In this document: positions 1 to 7,714 of the stretch, piece by piece
How positions within the stretch are numbered: the first letter of the stretch is position 1
Layout: each line of letters starts with the position of its first letter
NCBI GenBank assembly: GCA_031288885.1
Contig: JAITQP010000080.1
Coordinates: 1-15,559 of the forward strand
DNA from: Prevotellaceae bacterium
GTDB lineage: Bacteria; Bacteroidota; Bacteroidia; Bacteroidales; UBA932
DNA length: 15,559 nucleotides
Direction of reading: 5' to 3'
Made by a program: the position numbers and the translations under genes
The notes under the pieces: model-generated
Seen by the model: the letters and a program-made list of their open reading frames with translations, nothing else
The model's database searches: none
What the model was told of the DNA's origin: nothing

Positions 1-212
1 AACGCCATAAAGATGTTGCCCCAACCGGCTTGCTCCGCGCTAAACGCCGCCTTGCCAACGGTGTACACGGTAAACAGCAGCAGCCGGAGCAGCGTAAAGA
101 CGCCCAGCGACAGCAGGTATACGCGCAGAGTTATCCCCACCGGAGAGTGCTTTCCGAGCCACAGCCGCAGGCTTGGGCTTACGGAAAGGCGTTGCTTTTT
201 TATGATATACAT
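1..212 (-). CDS. N-terminus of a membrane protein, possibly LTA-synthase/sulfatase-like (partial)
   Basis: The frame begins at an ATG at 212-210 and runs off the left edge after about 70 codons. It shows a short basic start, then a hydrophobic segment rich in Leu, Val and Phe (about residues 27-52), then a short hydrophilic stretch containing SAEQAGWGN. A first membrane helix followed by a short periplasmic loop resembles the start of Bacteroidetes membrane phosphoglycerol/phosphoethanolamine transferases of the alkaline-phosphatase superfamily. That assignment is a weak resemblance only, because the catalytic domain lies outside the window. It starts 20 nt after the stop of the secreted-protein gene on the same strand, so cotranscription is likely. 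Membrane protein is fairly safe; the family is not. Confidence 0.5.
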   Translation of the reverse strand, partial: MYIIKKQRLSVSPSLRLWLGKHSPVGITLRVYLLSLGVFTLLRLLLFTVYTVGKAAFSAEQAGWGNIFMA

Positions 213-232
213 GATTATTTGGTATGCGCCCA

Positions 233-1924
233 CTAAAAATTAAACCTCACCCCCATAAACACCGCTGCGCCCACGCTGCTGCGCTCGCTGAAGACTTTGC
301 CGTAGCTGGAAAACGAAATCTTATTGCCGTCATCATCCTTTTTGGAGGAGCTTGGGGAGCCGTAGAGCAAGCCGCTCACCCCGCCCACCAGCTGGAGAGG
401 ATAGTAAATGTTGAGGGCAAAGTTTGCGCCTCCCTTAAAGTACATGGTCTCTAACGAAATTTGCTTTGCGCTTGTGAACTCCCACCCCATGCCGACGTAG
501 GGCGAGAGCGAAAAGTTGCGCCAAAAGTGAATGTTTTTGCCAAACCCAAACCCCGCGCGCGCAAAAAGGTAATCTTCTTTGCCGTTGCCCGTCAGCTCAT
601 AATCTACCTTAAAGCTGCTGCTCAGCGCGTAGCGTGCACCCTCAAGGGTGCCTTCGCCGTATACGTACAAGCTGGGGATAACTCTGGTGAGGAGCTCCAA
701 GCGCAGCTCCGTACTGAAGTACGCGTCGCCGGAGAGGGGCGTGTTGGCGCCCAGCAGCACGCCCAATCCGGCGTCGTTGCGCTGCTCCAGCGTCATGCCC
801 TTCTCCACCCTTTGTCCGGCTACTTGGTAAAAGCTGCTCGCCTCGCTCTTTCCGGTCGCCATTCCGTAGTTGTCCGCCACGCTGCTGACGCGCACCACCG
901 CTTTGCGCACCGACTTGAGCTGCCCTCGCCTGTCCTGCTCGTACTCCAGCACGTAGTAGCGCTGGTCGGTTCGCAACCCCTCCTTTCTGCCGATTTTGGA
1001 GCGGATGGGGTCAAGCTCCCACACGCCCGACAGCACCTTGAATGCCGGAACTTTCTTCTCCAGCTCGTTCATCAGCCCTCTGTAGCCGTTGCCCAGCATT
1101 TCGTTCATCAGCGCGTCCTTGGGCTGCACCCTAAAGGCGGACTTGGCCAGCGTTTGCAGAGTGCTCTGGTCGCTGCGCGTTTTGCCCGTAATGAGCGCGC
1201 TGGCGCTGGCCTTTACGCTGACCTGCTGCACAAACTCCAGCTCAAACGGGATTTGGTCAAAGCGTTTGCCTTTTTCCGCCTGCGCCTCCGGCGTATCCTG
1301 CTCGTCCTGCCACGCGTCGTAAATGCTGTTCTCCACGTTGCCATCGAACTTGAGCCTGAAAACCATAGCGCGCGCCACCGATTTCCACGTGTGCATATCC
1401 GTGGCGACGTTTGCCGAGTAGGTGATGCTGTTGTAGTCCACCAGCACCACGTAGGTTTTGGAGATGAGCTTTTGCCCCAAGTCCTTGAGCTCGTCCATGC
1501 CGCGCTTGGTGGCGGTGGCCATAAGGAACGCCTCGTCGGTGGCGTTAAACTCGCCTCGCCGGTGGATTAGCTCCATGCTCATGCTTCCATCGAGCTTGCG
1601 CAGGTACCACGCGGCAACCTCCTGCTTGGCCACGTTTTGGAGCGTAAGCTCCGCCTGCGCCGCCTGCCACGCGGTGGGCAATGGGGTTTGGCGGGACTGC
1701 TGGCGGAGCTTGAGCTCCCTTGTGTTTAGCTCGTTGAAGTAAAATTTTTCCTCCGGCGGGATTTTTTTGAAGAACGCGGAGGTGGGCGCGTCGTAGCTGT
1801 CGCCATAGGTCAGCAAAACGAAGTTGACGGTAGGCCGGTCGTAGGCTGCCGTTTGCGCCACGGCCTCTTTACTTAGCAGCGCAGCCGTTAGCAGCGCAAG
1901 CGCAATAGGGACAATTCTTCTCAC
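233..1924 (-). CDS. Secreted, probable outer-membrane barrel protein of unknown function
   Basis: This 563-residue protein starts at a GTG codon (no ATG is available near it). It has a classical signal peptide: Arg-Arg, a hydrophobic core, and probable cleavage after AVA at about residue 23. Residues 25 to about 370 form a mixed-charge periplasmic-type region. From about residue 375 to the end there are alternating hydrophobic/aromatic strands with Gly- and Ser-rich turns, ending in Phe (GVRFNF), as in outer-membrane beta-barrel proteins. I do not recognise a family and assign no function. The modular look suggests a globular N-terminal domain followed by an 8- to 10-strand barrel. It lies 68 nt downstream of gcvP and 20 nt upstream of the truncated membrane-protein gene, all on the same strand. 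Confidence 0.8.
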   Translation of the reverse strand: MRRIVPIALALLTAALLSKEAVAQTAAYDRPTVNFVLLTYGDSYDAPTSAFFKKIPPEEKFYFNELNTRELKLRQQSRQTPLPTAWQAAQAELTLQNVAKQEVAAWYLRKLDGSMSMELIHRRGEFNATDEAFLMATATKRGMDELKDLGQKLISKTYVVLVDYNSITYSANVATDMHTWKSVARAMVFRLKFDGNVENSIYDAWQDEQDTPEAQAEKGKRFDQIPFELEFVQQVSVKASASALITGKTRSDQSTLQTLAKSAFRVQPKDALMNEMLGNGYRGLMNELEKKVPAFKVLSGVWELDPIRSKIGRKEGLRTDQRYYVLEYEQDRRGQLKSVRKAVVRVSSVADNYGMATGKSEASSFYQVAGQRVEKGMTLEQRNDAGLGVLLGANTPLSGDAYFSTELRLELLTRVIPSLYVYGEGTLEGARYALSSSFKVDYELTGNGKEDYLFARAGFGFGKNIHFWRNFSLSPYVGMGWEFTSAKQISLETMYFKGGANFALNIYYPLQLVGGVSGLLYGSPSSSKKDDDGNKISFSSYGKVFSERSSVGAAVFMGVRFNF

Positions 1925-1960
1925 TATAATAAATGTTTTATAATGTTAAAAAATACGCTG

Positions 1961-2002
1961 ATTTACTCCATTCTAATTTACTCAACTCTAATTTACTCAA
2001 CT
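1961..2002. repeat. Short tandem repeat containing the gcvP stop codon
   Basis: The 15-bp unit TCTAATTTACTCAAC occurs twice in direct succession (1972-1986 and 1987-2001), with a degenerate partial copy (ATTTACTC) just before. The stop codon of gcvP (1993-1995, complement) lies inside the second unit. On the coding strand, the last codons plus stop are therefore duplicated immediately after the gene. Confidence 0.85.
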
Positions 2003-4824
2003 GCCGCGCAGGTGCACACCAGATTTCTGTCGCCGTAGCCGTTGTCGATTTTGCTGACGTAGGGGAAGAATTTATTTTCCTTAACCCACTCCAGCGGGAA
2101 AGCGGCGCGCTCGCGGCTGTAGGGGTGCCTCCACTCGTCGGCGCAGAGCTCGTGCGCCGTGTGGGGCGACATTTTCAGCAGGTTGTCCGCCTTGTCGGCA
2201 GCGTTGCTTTTTATTTCCTCACATTCAGCCTTTATGGTCAGCAGCGCCTCAATAAACTTGTCGAGCTCCGCCTTATCCTCGCTTTCGGTGGGCTCCACCA
2301 TGAGCGTTTCGTGGACGGGAAACGACAGCGTTGGCGCGTGGAAGCCGTAGTCCATCAGGCGGCGGGCAATATCGCTGCTCTCCACCCCGTAGGCGCTGCG
2401 AAATTCGCGGCAGTCGATAATGCACTCGTGCGCCACGCGTCCGTTGCTGCCCGTGTAGAGCGTGGCGTAGTGGGGCGATAGCTTGCGCGAAATGTAGTTG
2501 GCGTTGAGGATGGCCACGGCGGTGGCGCGCTGCAACCCTTCGGCGCCCATCATTTTGATGTACCCGTAGGTGATGGGGAGAATGCTTGCGCTGCCCAGCG
2601 GCGCGGCGGCCACTGCGTTTGCGCCGCCCGCCTCATGGCCGGTTTGCGTCATGCAGTGCGAGGGCAAAAAGGGCGTGAGGTGCTTTGCCGTGCAGATTGG
2701 TCCCACCCCGGGCCCTCCTCCGCCGTGCGGTATGGCAAAAGTCTTGTGCAGGTTGAGGTGGCACACGTCTGCGCCAATAAATCCCGGGTTGGTGTAGCCC
2801 ACCTGCGCGTTCATGTTTGCCCCGTCCATGTAAACCTGCCCGCCGCTGCTGTGCACAATGCCGATTATTTCGCGGATTTTGCTCTCAAACACGCCGTGCG
2901 TCGAGGGGTAGGTAATCATGAGGCAGGAGAGGTTTGGCGCGTGGAGCGCAGCCTTTTCCCTCAAGTCCTCCACGCTGATGTTGCCCTGCGCATCGCACGC
3001 CACCACGGCTACCGTCATGCCCGCCATGGCGGCGCTTGCGGGGTTGGTGCCGTGCGCCGAGGCGGGAATTAGCGCCACGTTGCGGCGCGCCTCTCCGCGC
3101 GAGATGTGGAACCGGCGGATAGCCATCAGCCCTGCGTACTCGCCGTTTGCGCCGGAGTTGGGCTGAAACGACACGGCGTGGAAGCCGGTGATTTCCGCCA
3201 AATCCTTAGCCAGCTCGTCCACCAGCTCGTGGTAGCCCGCGGCCTGCTCGCGCGGAACAAACGGGTGTACGTCGCCGAACTCCTGCCACGTGATGGGCAG
3301 CATTTCGGCGGCGGCGTTGAGCTTCATGGTGCACGAGCCTAAGGAAATCATGCTGTTGGCTAAGGAGATGTCGCGCCGCTCCAGCTTTTTGATGTAGCGC
3401 ATCAGCTCGGTTTCGCTGCGGTACTTGGAGAAAACTTTTTCGGACAAAAAATCGCTGCTGCGAAGCAACGCTGTATCAAAGGAGTAGCCGTCCACCGGCG
3501 TTACGTCGCCTTCGGGGCAGCCAAACACCGCCGCCAGCTTCGCCACCTCAGGCAGCGTGGAGAGCTCGTCGAAGCTAACCCGCACGCTGACCGCTGTGGG
3601 GTAGAAAAGGTTGAAGCCGGCCGCCGAGGCGGATTTTTTAATATCGCACGCCGCAACGTTGGTCACCTCCACCGTGTCAAAAAAGGTTTGGCTTGCCAGC
3701 GTAAAACCTTTTTTGAGGAGAGCGGCGGCAAAGGCGGCGGCGCAGCGGTGCGCGCCTTGCGCTATGGCGCGAATACCGTCGGCGCCGTGGTACACGGCGT
3801 ACATCCCCGCCATGGTGGCCAGCAAAGCCTGCGCCGTGCAGATGTTGCTGGTTGCCTTTTCGCGCTTGATGTGCTGCTCGCGCGTTTGCAGCGACATGCG
3901 CAGCGCCTGCCTGCCCGTGCGGTCTACCGAAACGCCGATAATGCGCCCGGGCATGGAGCGCTTGTACTCGTCCCTGATGGCCATATATCCGGCGTGAGGC
4001 CCTCCAAATCCCATGGGGATACCAAACCGCTGCGTGCTGCCCACGGCAATATCGGCGCCCCACGAGGCGGGCTCCTTCAAAAGCGCGAGGCTCAAGATGT
4101 CGCACGCTGCGGTGAGCAAAATTTGCCTATCGTGGAGCTTCTGCGCAAAGGCGGCGTAGCTGGGCACGCTGCCGTTAGCGGCCGGATACTGCACAATGGC
4201 GCCAAAGCACTTTTCGCTCGGCTCGTAGGCGGCAAAGCTGCCCACCGTGACCTGCACGCCCAGCGCCGCGGCGCGCGTGCGGATAACGTCGAGCGTTTGC
4301 GGGAAAATGTTTTCGTCAACAAACAGCTCGTTTTTTTCCAGCTTTACGGCCTCCCGCGAGCGCAGCCCCAGCATGGTGTGCATGGCTTCGGCGGCGGCGG
4401 TGGCCTCGTCGAGCAGCGAGCAGCTGCTCACCGGCAGTCCGGTGAGGCTGCACACCATCGTTTGAAAGTTGAGCAGCGCCTCCAACCGCCCCTGCGAAAT
4501 CTCCGCCTGATAGGGCGTGTAGGAGGTGTACCACGCGGGGTTTTCCAAAATGTTGCGCTGAATAACGGCCGGCAGGTGCGTACCGTAGTAGCCCATTCCT
4601 ATCAGGGTGCGCAAAGGCTTGTTTTTTGCGGCAAGCGATTTTATTTTTTGTAGATACTCGTGCTCGGCTACGGCGTTGCTCAGCGTGAGCGGCTGCGGCA
4701 GGCGAATGTCGGCAGGGATAACCTGCTCCATCAGCTCGTCAACGCTCTTTGCGCCAACGGCGGCGAGCATTTCGGAGATTTCTGTTTCGTTTGGTCCAAT
4801 ATGGCGACAATAAAATGGTAACAT
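1993..4824 (-). CDS. gcvP: Glycine dehydrogenase (decarboxylating), P-protein of the glycine cleavage system
   Basis: This is the pyridoxal-phosphate-dependent decarboxylase of the glycine cleavage system. It releases CO2 from glycine and passes the aminomethyl group to the lipoylated H-protein (GcvH) in the cytoplasm. The 943 residues match the usual full-length single-chain form (about 950) and cover both halves, whereas some lineages split it into GcvPA and GcvPB. The N-terminus shows the family's FxxRHIGP pattern (YCRHIGPN). The PLP lysine is in LHKTF at about K694, followed by the glycine-rich IPHGGGGPGVGP. SLGSCTMKLN, NSGANGEYAGL and SAHGTNPASA are further hallmarks. No gcvT or gcvH is nearby, so the system is dispersed here. 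The gene lies 39 nt after the sigma-factor stop, across a tandem repeat. Confidence 0.97.
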   Translation of the reverse strand: MLPFYCRHIGPNETEISEMLAAVGAKSVDELMEQVIPADIRLPQPLTLSNAVAEHEYLQKIKSLAAKNKPLRTLIGMGYYGTHLPAVIQRNILENPAWYTSYTPYQAEISQGRLEALLNFQTMVCSLTGLPVSSCSLLDEATAAAEAMHTMLGLRSREAVKLEKNELFVDENIFPQTLDVIRTRAAALGVQVTVGSFAAYEPSEKCFGAIVQYPAANGSVPSYAAFAQKLHDRQILLTAACDILSLALLKEPASWGADIAVGSTQRFGIPMGFGGPHAGYMAIRDEYKRSMPGRIIGVSVDRTGRQALRMSLQTREQHIKREKATSNICTAQALLATMAGMYAVYHGADGIRAIAQGAHRCAAAFAAALLKKGFTLASQTFFDTVEVTNVAACDIKKSASAAGFNLFYPTAVSVRVSFDELSTLPEVAKLAAVFGCPEGDVTPVDGYSFDTALLRSSDFLSEKVFSKYRSETELMRYIKKLERRDISLANSMISLGSCTMKLNAAAEMLPITWQEFGDVHPFVPREQAAGYHELVDELAKDLAEITGFHAVSFQPNSGANGEYAGLMAIRRFHISRGEARRNVALIPASAHGTNPASAAMAGMTVAVVACDAQGNISVEDLREKAALHAPNLSCLMITYPSTHGVFESKIREIIGIVHSSGGQVYMDGANMNAQVGYTNPGFIGADVCHLNLHKTFAIPHGGGGPGVGPICTAKHLTPFLPSHCMTQTGHEAGGANAVAAAPLGSASILPITYGYIKMMGAEGLQRATAVAILNANYISRKLSPHYATLYTGSNGRVAHECIIDCREFRSAYGVESSDIARRLMDYGFHAPTLSFPVHETLMVEPTESEDKAELDKFIEALLTIKAECEEIKSNAADKADNLLKMSPHTAHELCADEWRHPYSRERAAFPLEWVKENKFFPYVSKIDNGYGDRNLVCTCAAVE

Positions 4825-4835
4825 TTAGCGTATAT

Positions 4836-4866
4836 TTTGTGTAATTTGTGTGATTTGTGTGATTTA
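4836..4866. repeat. Tandem 9-bp repeat at the sigma-factor stop codon
   Basis: The unit TTTGTGTGA, read on the plus strand, occurs three times (4836-4844 with one change, 4845-4853, 4854-4862). It runs directly into the stop codon of the sigma factor (4864-4866, complement). It fills most of the 39-nt gap before gcvP. Confidence 0.85.
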
Positions 4867-5430
4867 TAGCGTCAGTATCATCTTCACCAGCATTTCCTTT
4901 GCCCTGAAGAGGTGCGTTTTCACCGTTCCGAGGGGAATATTGAGCTCCGCTGCAATTTCCTCGTAGGCGTACTCTTTCAGGTAGCGCAGCTCTATGATGC
5001 GGCGGTACTGCGGCTTGAGCTTCCCCAGCAGCAGCGACGCCTCCACCATGTTTTGCTCGGCAATCATATTCTCCTCCGGATTGAGCTGGGTGTTTTGCGT
5101 GTTAAAGTCCTCATCCTCCACCAGCTTGTCAATGGGGATGGTGTTGCCCATCCTGCGCTTGCGCATAAAGTCAATGCAGCAGTTGTTGGCAATGCTGTAT
5201 ATCCACGTGCTGAAGGCGTACTTGTCGGAGTAGCTGCTAATATTCTCAAACGCTTTGGCAAACGTTTGCTGGGCAATATCCTCCGCGTCGGCAAGGTTGC
5301 CGAGGCGCTGCTTGAGCTGGCGCAGCACGCCCTCGTAGTACCTGCCGATAAGCTTGTTAAACGCGTTGACGTCGCCCTTGCGCGCTTGCTCTATCTGCTG
5401 TAAGCCAACCTTAGCGGTTTCCTTCTGCAT
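4864..5430 (-). CDS. Sigma-70 family RNA polymerase sigma factor, ECF-like
   Basis: This 188-residue protein has the two-domain layout of a group 4 (ECF) sigma factor, which directs RNA polymerase to an alternative promoter set. Region 2 spans about residues 20-95 and includes DAEDIAQQTFAKAFE (core binding) and STWIYSIANNCCIDFMRKR (region 2.3/2.4, -10 recognition). Region 4 spans about 137-181, with the helix-turn-helix EEIAAELNIPLGTVKTHLFR. The linker at 96-130 is acidic and Asn/Gln-rich. Its ATG overlaps the upstream glycosyltransferase stop as TAATG, so translation is probably coupled. No anti-sigma gene is adjacent, which is unusual for ECF factors that use membrane-bound regulators. The trigger and regulon cannot be read from here. 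Confidence 0.93.
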   Translation of the reverse strand: MQKETAKVGLQQIEQARKGDVNAFNKLIGRYYEGVLRQLKQRLGNLADAEDIAQQTFAKAFENISSYSDKYAFSTWIYSIANNCCIDFMRKRRMGNTIPIDKLVEDEDFNTQNTQLNPEENMIAEQNMVEASLLLGKLKPQYRRIIELRYLKEYAYEEIAAELNIPLGTVKTHLFRAKEMLVKMILTL

Positions 5431-6605
5431 TACTTTATTTTTTTAATTTTGTGCAGGTTGGGCTGCGCCATGCTGGTAAAAAAGGCGAGTATCGGCGCAA
5501 AAATATCGTACACCACCAGCCAGAAAGCCAAGCCGCGCTCCTGCAGCTTTCTTGCCGCCCTGCTCAAGACCGCCGTTTTTGTAATAAACCGGATGAGCCA
5601 CAGCGGAGCTGCCGCCGCGAGCGGCAGGTACGCGTGCTTTAGCGCGGCAAAGCCGATAAACGCGGCGAGGCAAAGAAAAAACAGCGTGCGCGAAATCATT
5701 TCTGCGTGAATATGCCTTTTGCCGCGCTTCCCCATGCCCAGCAGCGATGCGTATATGCACTTTTGCTGAAACCACTGCCGCCACGTAAGCTTTTGCGAGG
5801 AGGTGATAATCGCGTCGCGCGCGAGCGTAACCCGCGTATTTTTGCGGTTGGCGTTGCGGCACAAAAAGAGGGTTTCTTCGCTCTGCGGGTAGGCGCTGTA
5901 GTGCGCAAATCCTTTGTTGCGGAAAAAGAGCGTTTGGCTTATCCCCATATTTTTGATGCTGCCCCGATAGGGCTTTCCCTTAAGGGCGGCGCGGAGCGAA
6001 AAGAGCGCCGAAAAAACGCTGTCGGCGCGCATGATTTTTCCGGTAATGCCCCTCCACGCTTTGTTGCGGCAGTAGCTTATCACCACCTCCCCCTCGTTGC
6101 CAAACGTTTGCTGCACGGCGCTGAGCCACCTGTCGCTGTCGGGCGTGCAGTCCGGCTCGGTAAAGATGATGGTATCGTAGCGCGCCGCCTTTACGCCAAC
6201 GGTTATGGCCAGCTTTTTGTCGTGCATAAACTTTCTGTCCGGCTCAATGGTGGTAATTTGCAGGTTGTCGTGGCGCTGCTTGAGGTCGTAGAGGAGCATT
6301 TCGCTTTCGTCGGAGGAGCCGTCGTTGACCACCACCACCTCAAACTCCGGATAGTCCTGCTTGAGGAAGAGCGGCAGGTTTTTTTTCAGGTTGTGCTGCT
6401 CATTCTTGGCGCAAATGACAATGGAGACGGGCAGCTGCACGCCATTTCCCTTACGGTGGCGGGAGGCAAAGCGAAGCACCCGCCCAAAATGCGCCCAGTA
6501 GTAGCAGAGCTGAATGAGCGTAGCGAGCGCAAAAACGCCGTATAGCGCGTAGAGGTAGGTAGGGATTGTAGTCCATACAATGCTGTTCAAAAAATCAAAA
6601 TTCAT
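5430..6605 (-). CDS. Membrane-bound family 2 glycosyltransferase
   Basis: This 391-residue inner-membrane protein has one N-terminal helix (about 12-38) and two to three C-terminal helices (about 304-335 and 360-378) around a cytoplasmic GT-A domain. Seen motifs: PVSIVICAKNE at the start of the fold, VVVNDGSSDE with the nucleotide-sugar-binding Asp at about D95, an EPDC metal-site motif at about 150-153 (in place of DxD), SEE at about 242-244 as the likely catalytic acid region, and WRQWFQQ at about 275-281, reminiscent of the QxxRW signature of processive GT2 enzymes. It probably transfers a sugar from an activated donor to an envelope lipid or polysaccharide; the donor and acceptor are unknown. 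It is the first gene of the leftward block and overlaps the sigma-factor ATG by one base. Confidence 0.9.
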   Translation of the reverse strand: MNFDFLNSIVWTTIPTYLYALYGVFALATLIQLCYYWAHFGRVLRFASRHRKGNGVQLPVSIVICAKNEQHNLKKNLPLFLKQDYPEFEVVVVNDGSSDESEMLLYDLKQRHDNLQITTIEPDRKFMHDKKLAITVGVKAARYDTIIFTEPDCTPDSDRWLSAVQQTFGNEGEVVISYCRNKAWRGITGKIMRADSVFSALFSLRAALKGKPYRGSIKNMGISQTLFFRNKGFAHYSAYPQSEETLFLCRNANRKNTRVTLARDAIITSSQKLTWRQWFQQKCIYASLLGMGKRGKRHIHAEMISRTLFFLCLAAFIGFAALKHAYLPLAAAAPLWLIRFITKTAVLSRAARKLQERGLAFWLVVYDIFAPILAFFTSMAQPNLHKIKKIK

Positions 6606-6787
6606 TTCACAGAGTAAAAAGTTAAACGTGTAGGCTACTTGTATTTACATAAGCGTTAACCTTCTTTCTTGTTCTAAGCAACTTGCAGCTAATCAATTAT
6701 GCCAAAATCAAAAAAAAATTCGTGGTGCAATGTTACTAAACATTTCGGAAATAGCCTCTATTTTCACTCCATTATTTATAAACATAA
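6606..6787. other. Spacer between the island and the glycosyltransferase block
   Basis: This AT-rich 182-nt gap holds no convincing gene. It must carry the promoter of the glycosyltransferase (reading leftward), but I see no clean TTTG/TAnnTTTG pair. It also holds a weak terminator candidate for the island operon. Confidence 0.5.
6710..6744 (-). terminator. Weak Rho-independent terminator candidate for the island operon
   Basis: On the minus strand the stem AATGTT/AACATT with a TAGT loop (6729-6744) is followed 10 nt later by nine T residues (6718-6710). It lies 44 nt past the stop of the receiver–HEPN gene. The stem is AT-rich and not directly next to the T run, so efficiency is doubtful. 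Confidence 0.3.
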
Positions 6788-7714
6788 TTACATGTTGTTC
6801 TTTGAGAGCATGTTCACTAATTTGTCGATGTTATTTTTGTGTAGGATAAGTTTTTTCCTTATTTCAATGCATCTTGCTTCGTCGAACTCAAAATCTTCTT
6901 TGCCTAATTGTCCCTTCAATAGCGTTTTTCCATCTTTCTCTTCTGCTTGTGCATGAGCAAATTTGTTACGGATCTCTATAACTTCTGATTTATACTGTTT
7001 GAATAACTCTAAATCAAATCCTTTAAAACTTTTTAATTTTAAAATTTCTTTCAAAATGTCATACCGTCTAAAAGAATCGGATAAAGAAAAATATCGTTTA
7101 TAATCAGATGTATAGCAATTTCTTTTATCTTTACATTGCTTGATGTAATTTTTTTTGATTTCTTTATAATCTACAACGAAAATATTTTTTATTTTAGATT
7201 GAAGCTCCTCTCCAAATGGTAATTCAATGATTAAATGGTAAATTTTTTTTATTTCAACGTCTAAATCAGAGGTTTCTCCCATAATTAATCCTCTAATTGC
7301 ATTTACTTCTTGCATTTTCTTTATTGTGGTCAAAAATACAGACTGGAATTTAGATTCAATATCTTTCCTATCAGCGGTGTAAACTCCCTCCAATCCATGC
7401 CTACTTATACTCTGCTTAATATTCTCAACCGCACTTGAATAAAACAAGACATCAGTGTAAATATTATTATTTCGTATTAACTTGATAATCTTATCGCCGT
7501 GCTCAGAGTTTTTGAGCGTAAAATCTACCAATAACATATCAAATTTTTTCAACCCATCTACACCTATTAGATCTTGAATTTGTTGTATGTTATCTTTCCT
7601 TTCGGATACTAATTCGAAGCCTACTTCTTCGAGTGCACTTTTGAAAAGCTCAAGCGTTGTATCATACCATGATAGTTCATCTTCAATCCATAGTATATTG
7701 TAAGTTATTTTCAT
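6788..7714 (-). CDS. Response-regulator receiver domain fused to a HEPN-like C-terminal domain
   Basis: This 308-residue protein begins with a receiver-like domain (about 1-125). It has the beta-1 strand ILWIEDE with an acidic pair at E11/D12, a likely phospho-acceptor Asp at D64 in LLVDFTL, Ser93/Ser94 at the usual Thr/Ser site (LFYSSA), and a Lys near 117. Residues about 150-308 are helical and basic, unlike the DNA-binding output domains of ordinary response regulators. Within them, EIRNKFAHA places R249-N250-xxx-H254, which fits the RX4-6H catalytic motif of HEPN ribonucleases, including the polar residue after Arg. My inference is an RNA-cleaving (toxin-like) effector switched by phosphorylation. 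Its ATG overlaps the kinase stop (ATGA, 7711-7714). A structural helical output domain remains possible. Confidence 0.78.
   Translation of the reverse strand: MKITYNILWIEDELSWYDTTLELFKSALEEVGFELVSERKDNIQQIQDLIGVDGLKKFDMLLVDFTLKNSEHGDKIIKLIRNNNIYTDVLFYSSAVENIKQSISRHGLEGVYTADRKDIESKFQSVFLTTIKKMQEVNAIRGLIMGETSDLDVEIKKIYHLIIELPFGEELQSKIKNIFVVDYKEIKKNYIKQCKDKRNCYTSDYKRYFSLSDSFRRYDILKEILKLKSFKGFDLELFKQYKSEVIEIRNKFAHAQAEEKDGKTLLKGQLGKEDFEFDEARCIEIRKKLILHKNNIDKLVNMLSKNNM

Noticed and set aside
461..1570. Long plus-strand open frame (369 codons) opposite the secreted-protein gene
   Set aside because: It is a product of high GC on the antisense strand; its translation is rich in Arg, His, Ala and Val without any domain, and the minus strand has a clear signal peptide and barrel.
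3688..4653. Plus-strand open frame (321 codons) opposite gcvP
   Set aside because: Antisense shadow of a well-conserved gene; no recognisable motifs.
5706..6545. Plus-strand open frame (279 codons) opposite the glycosyltransferase
   Set aside because: Antisense shadow; the minus strand carries the GT2 motifs.
6699..6956. Plus-strand 85-codon frame at the end of the island
   Set aside because: Most of it overlaps the receiver–HEPN gene in antisense and it lacks start signals or a family resemblance.
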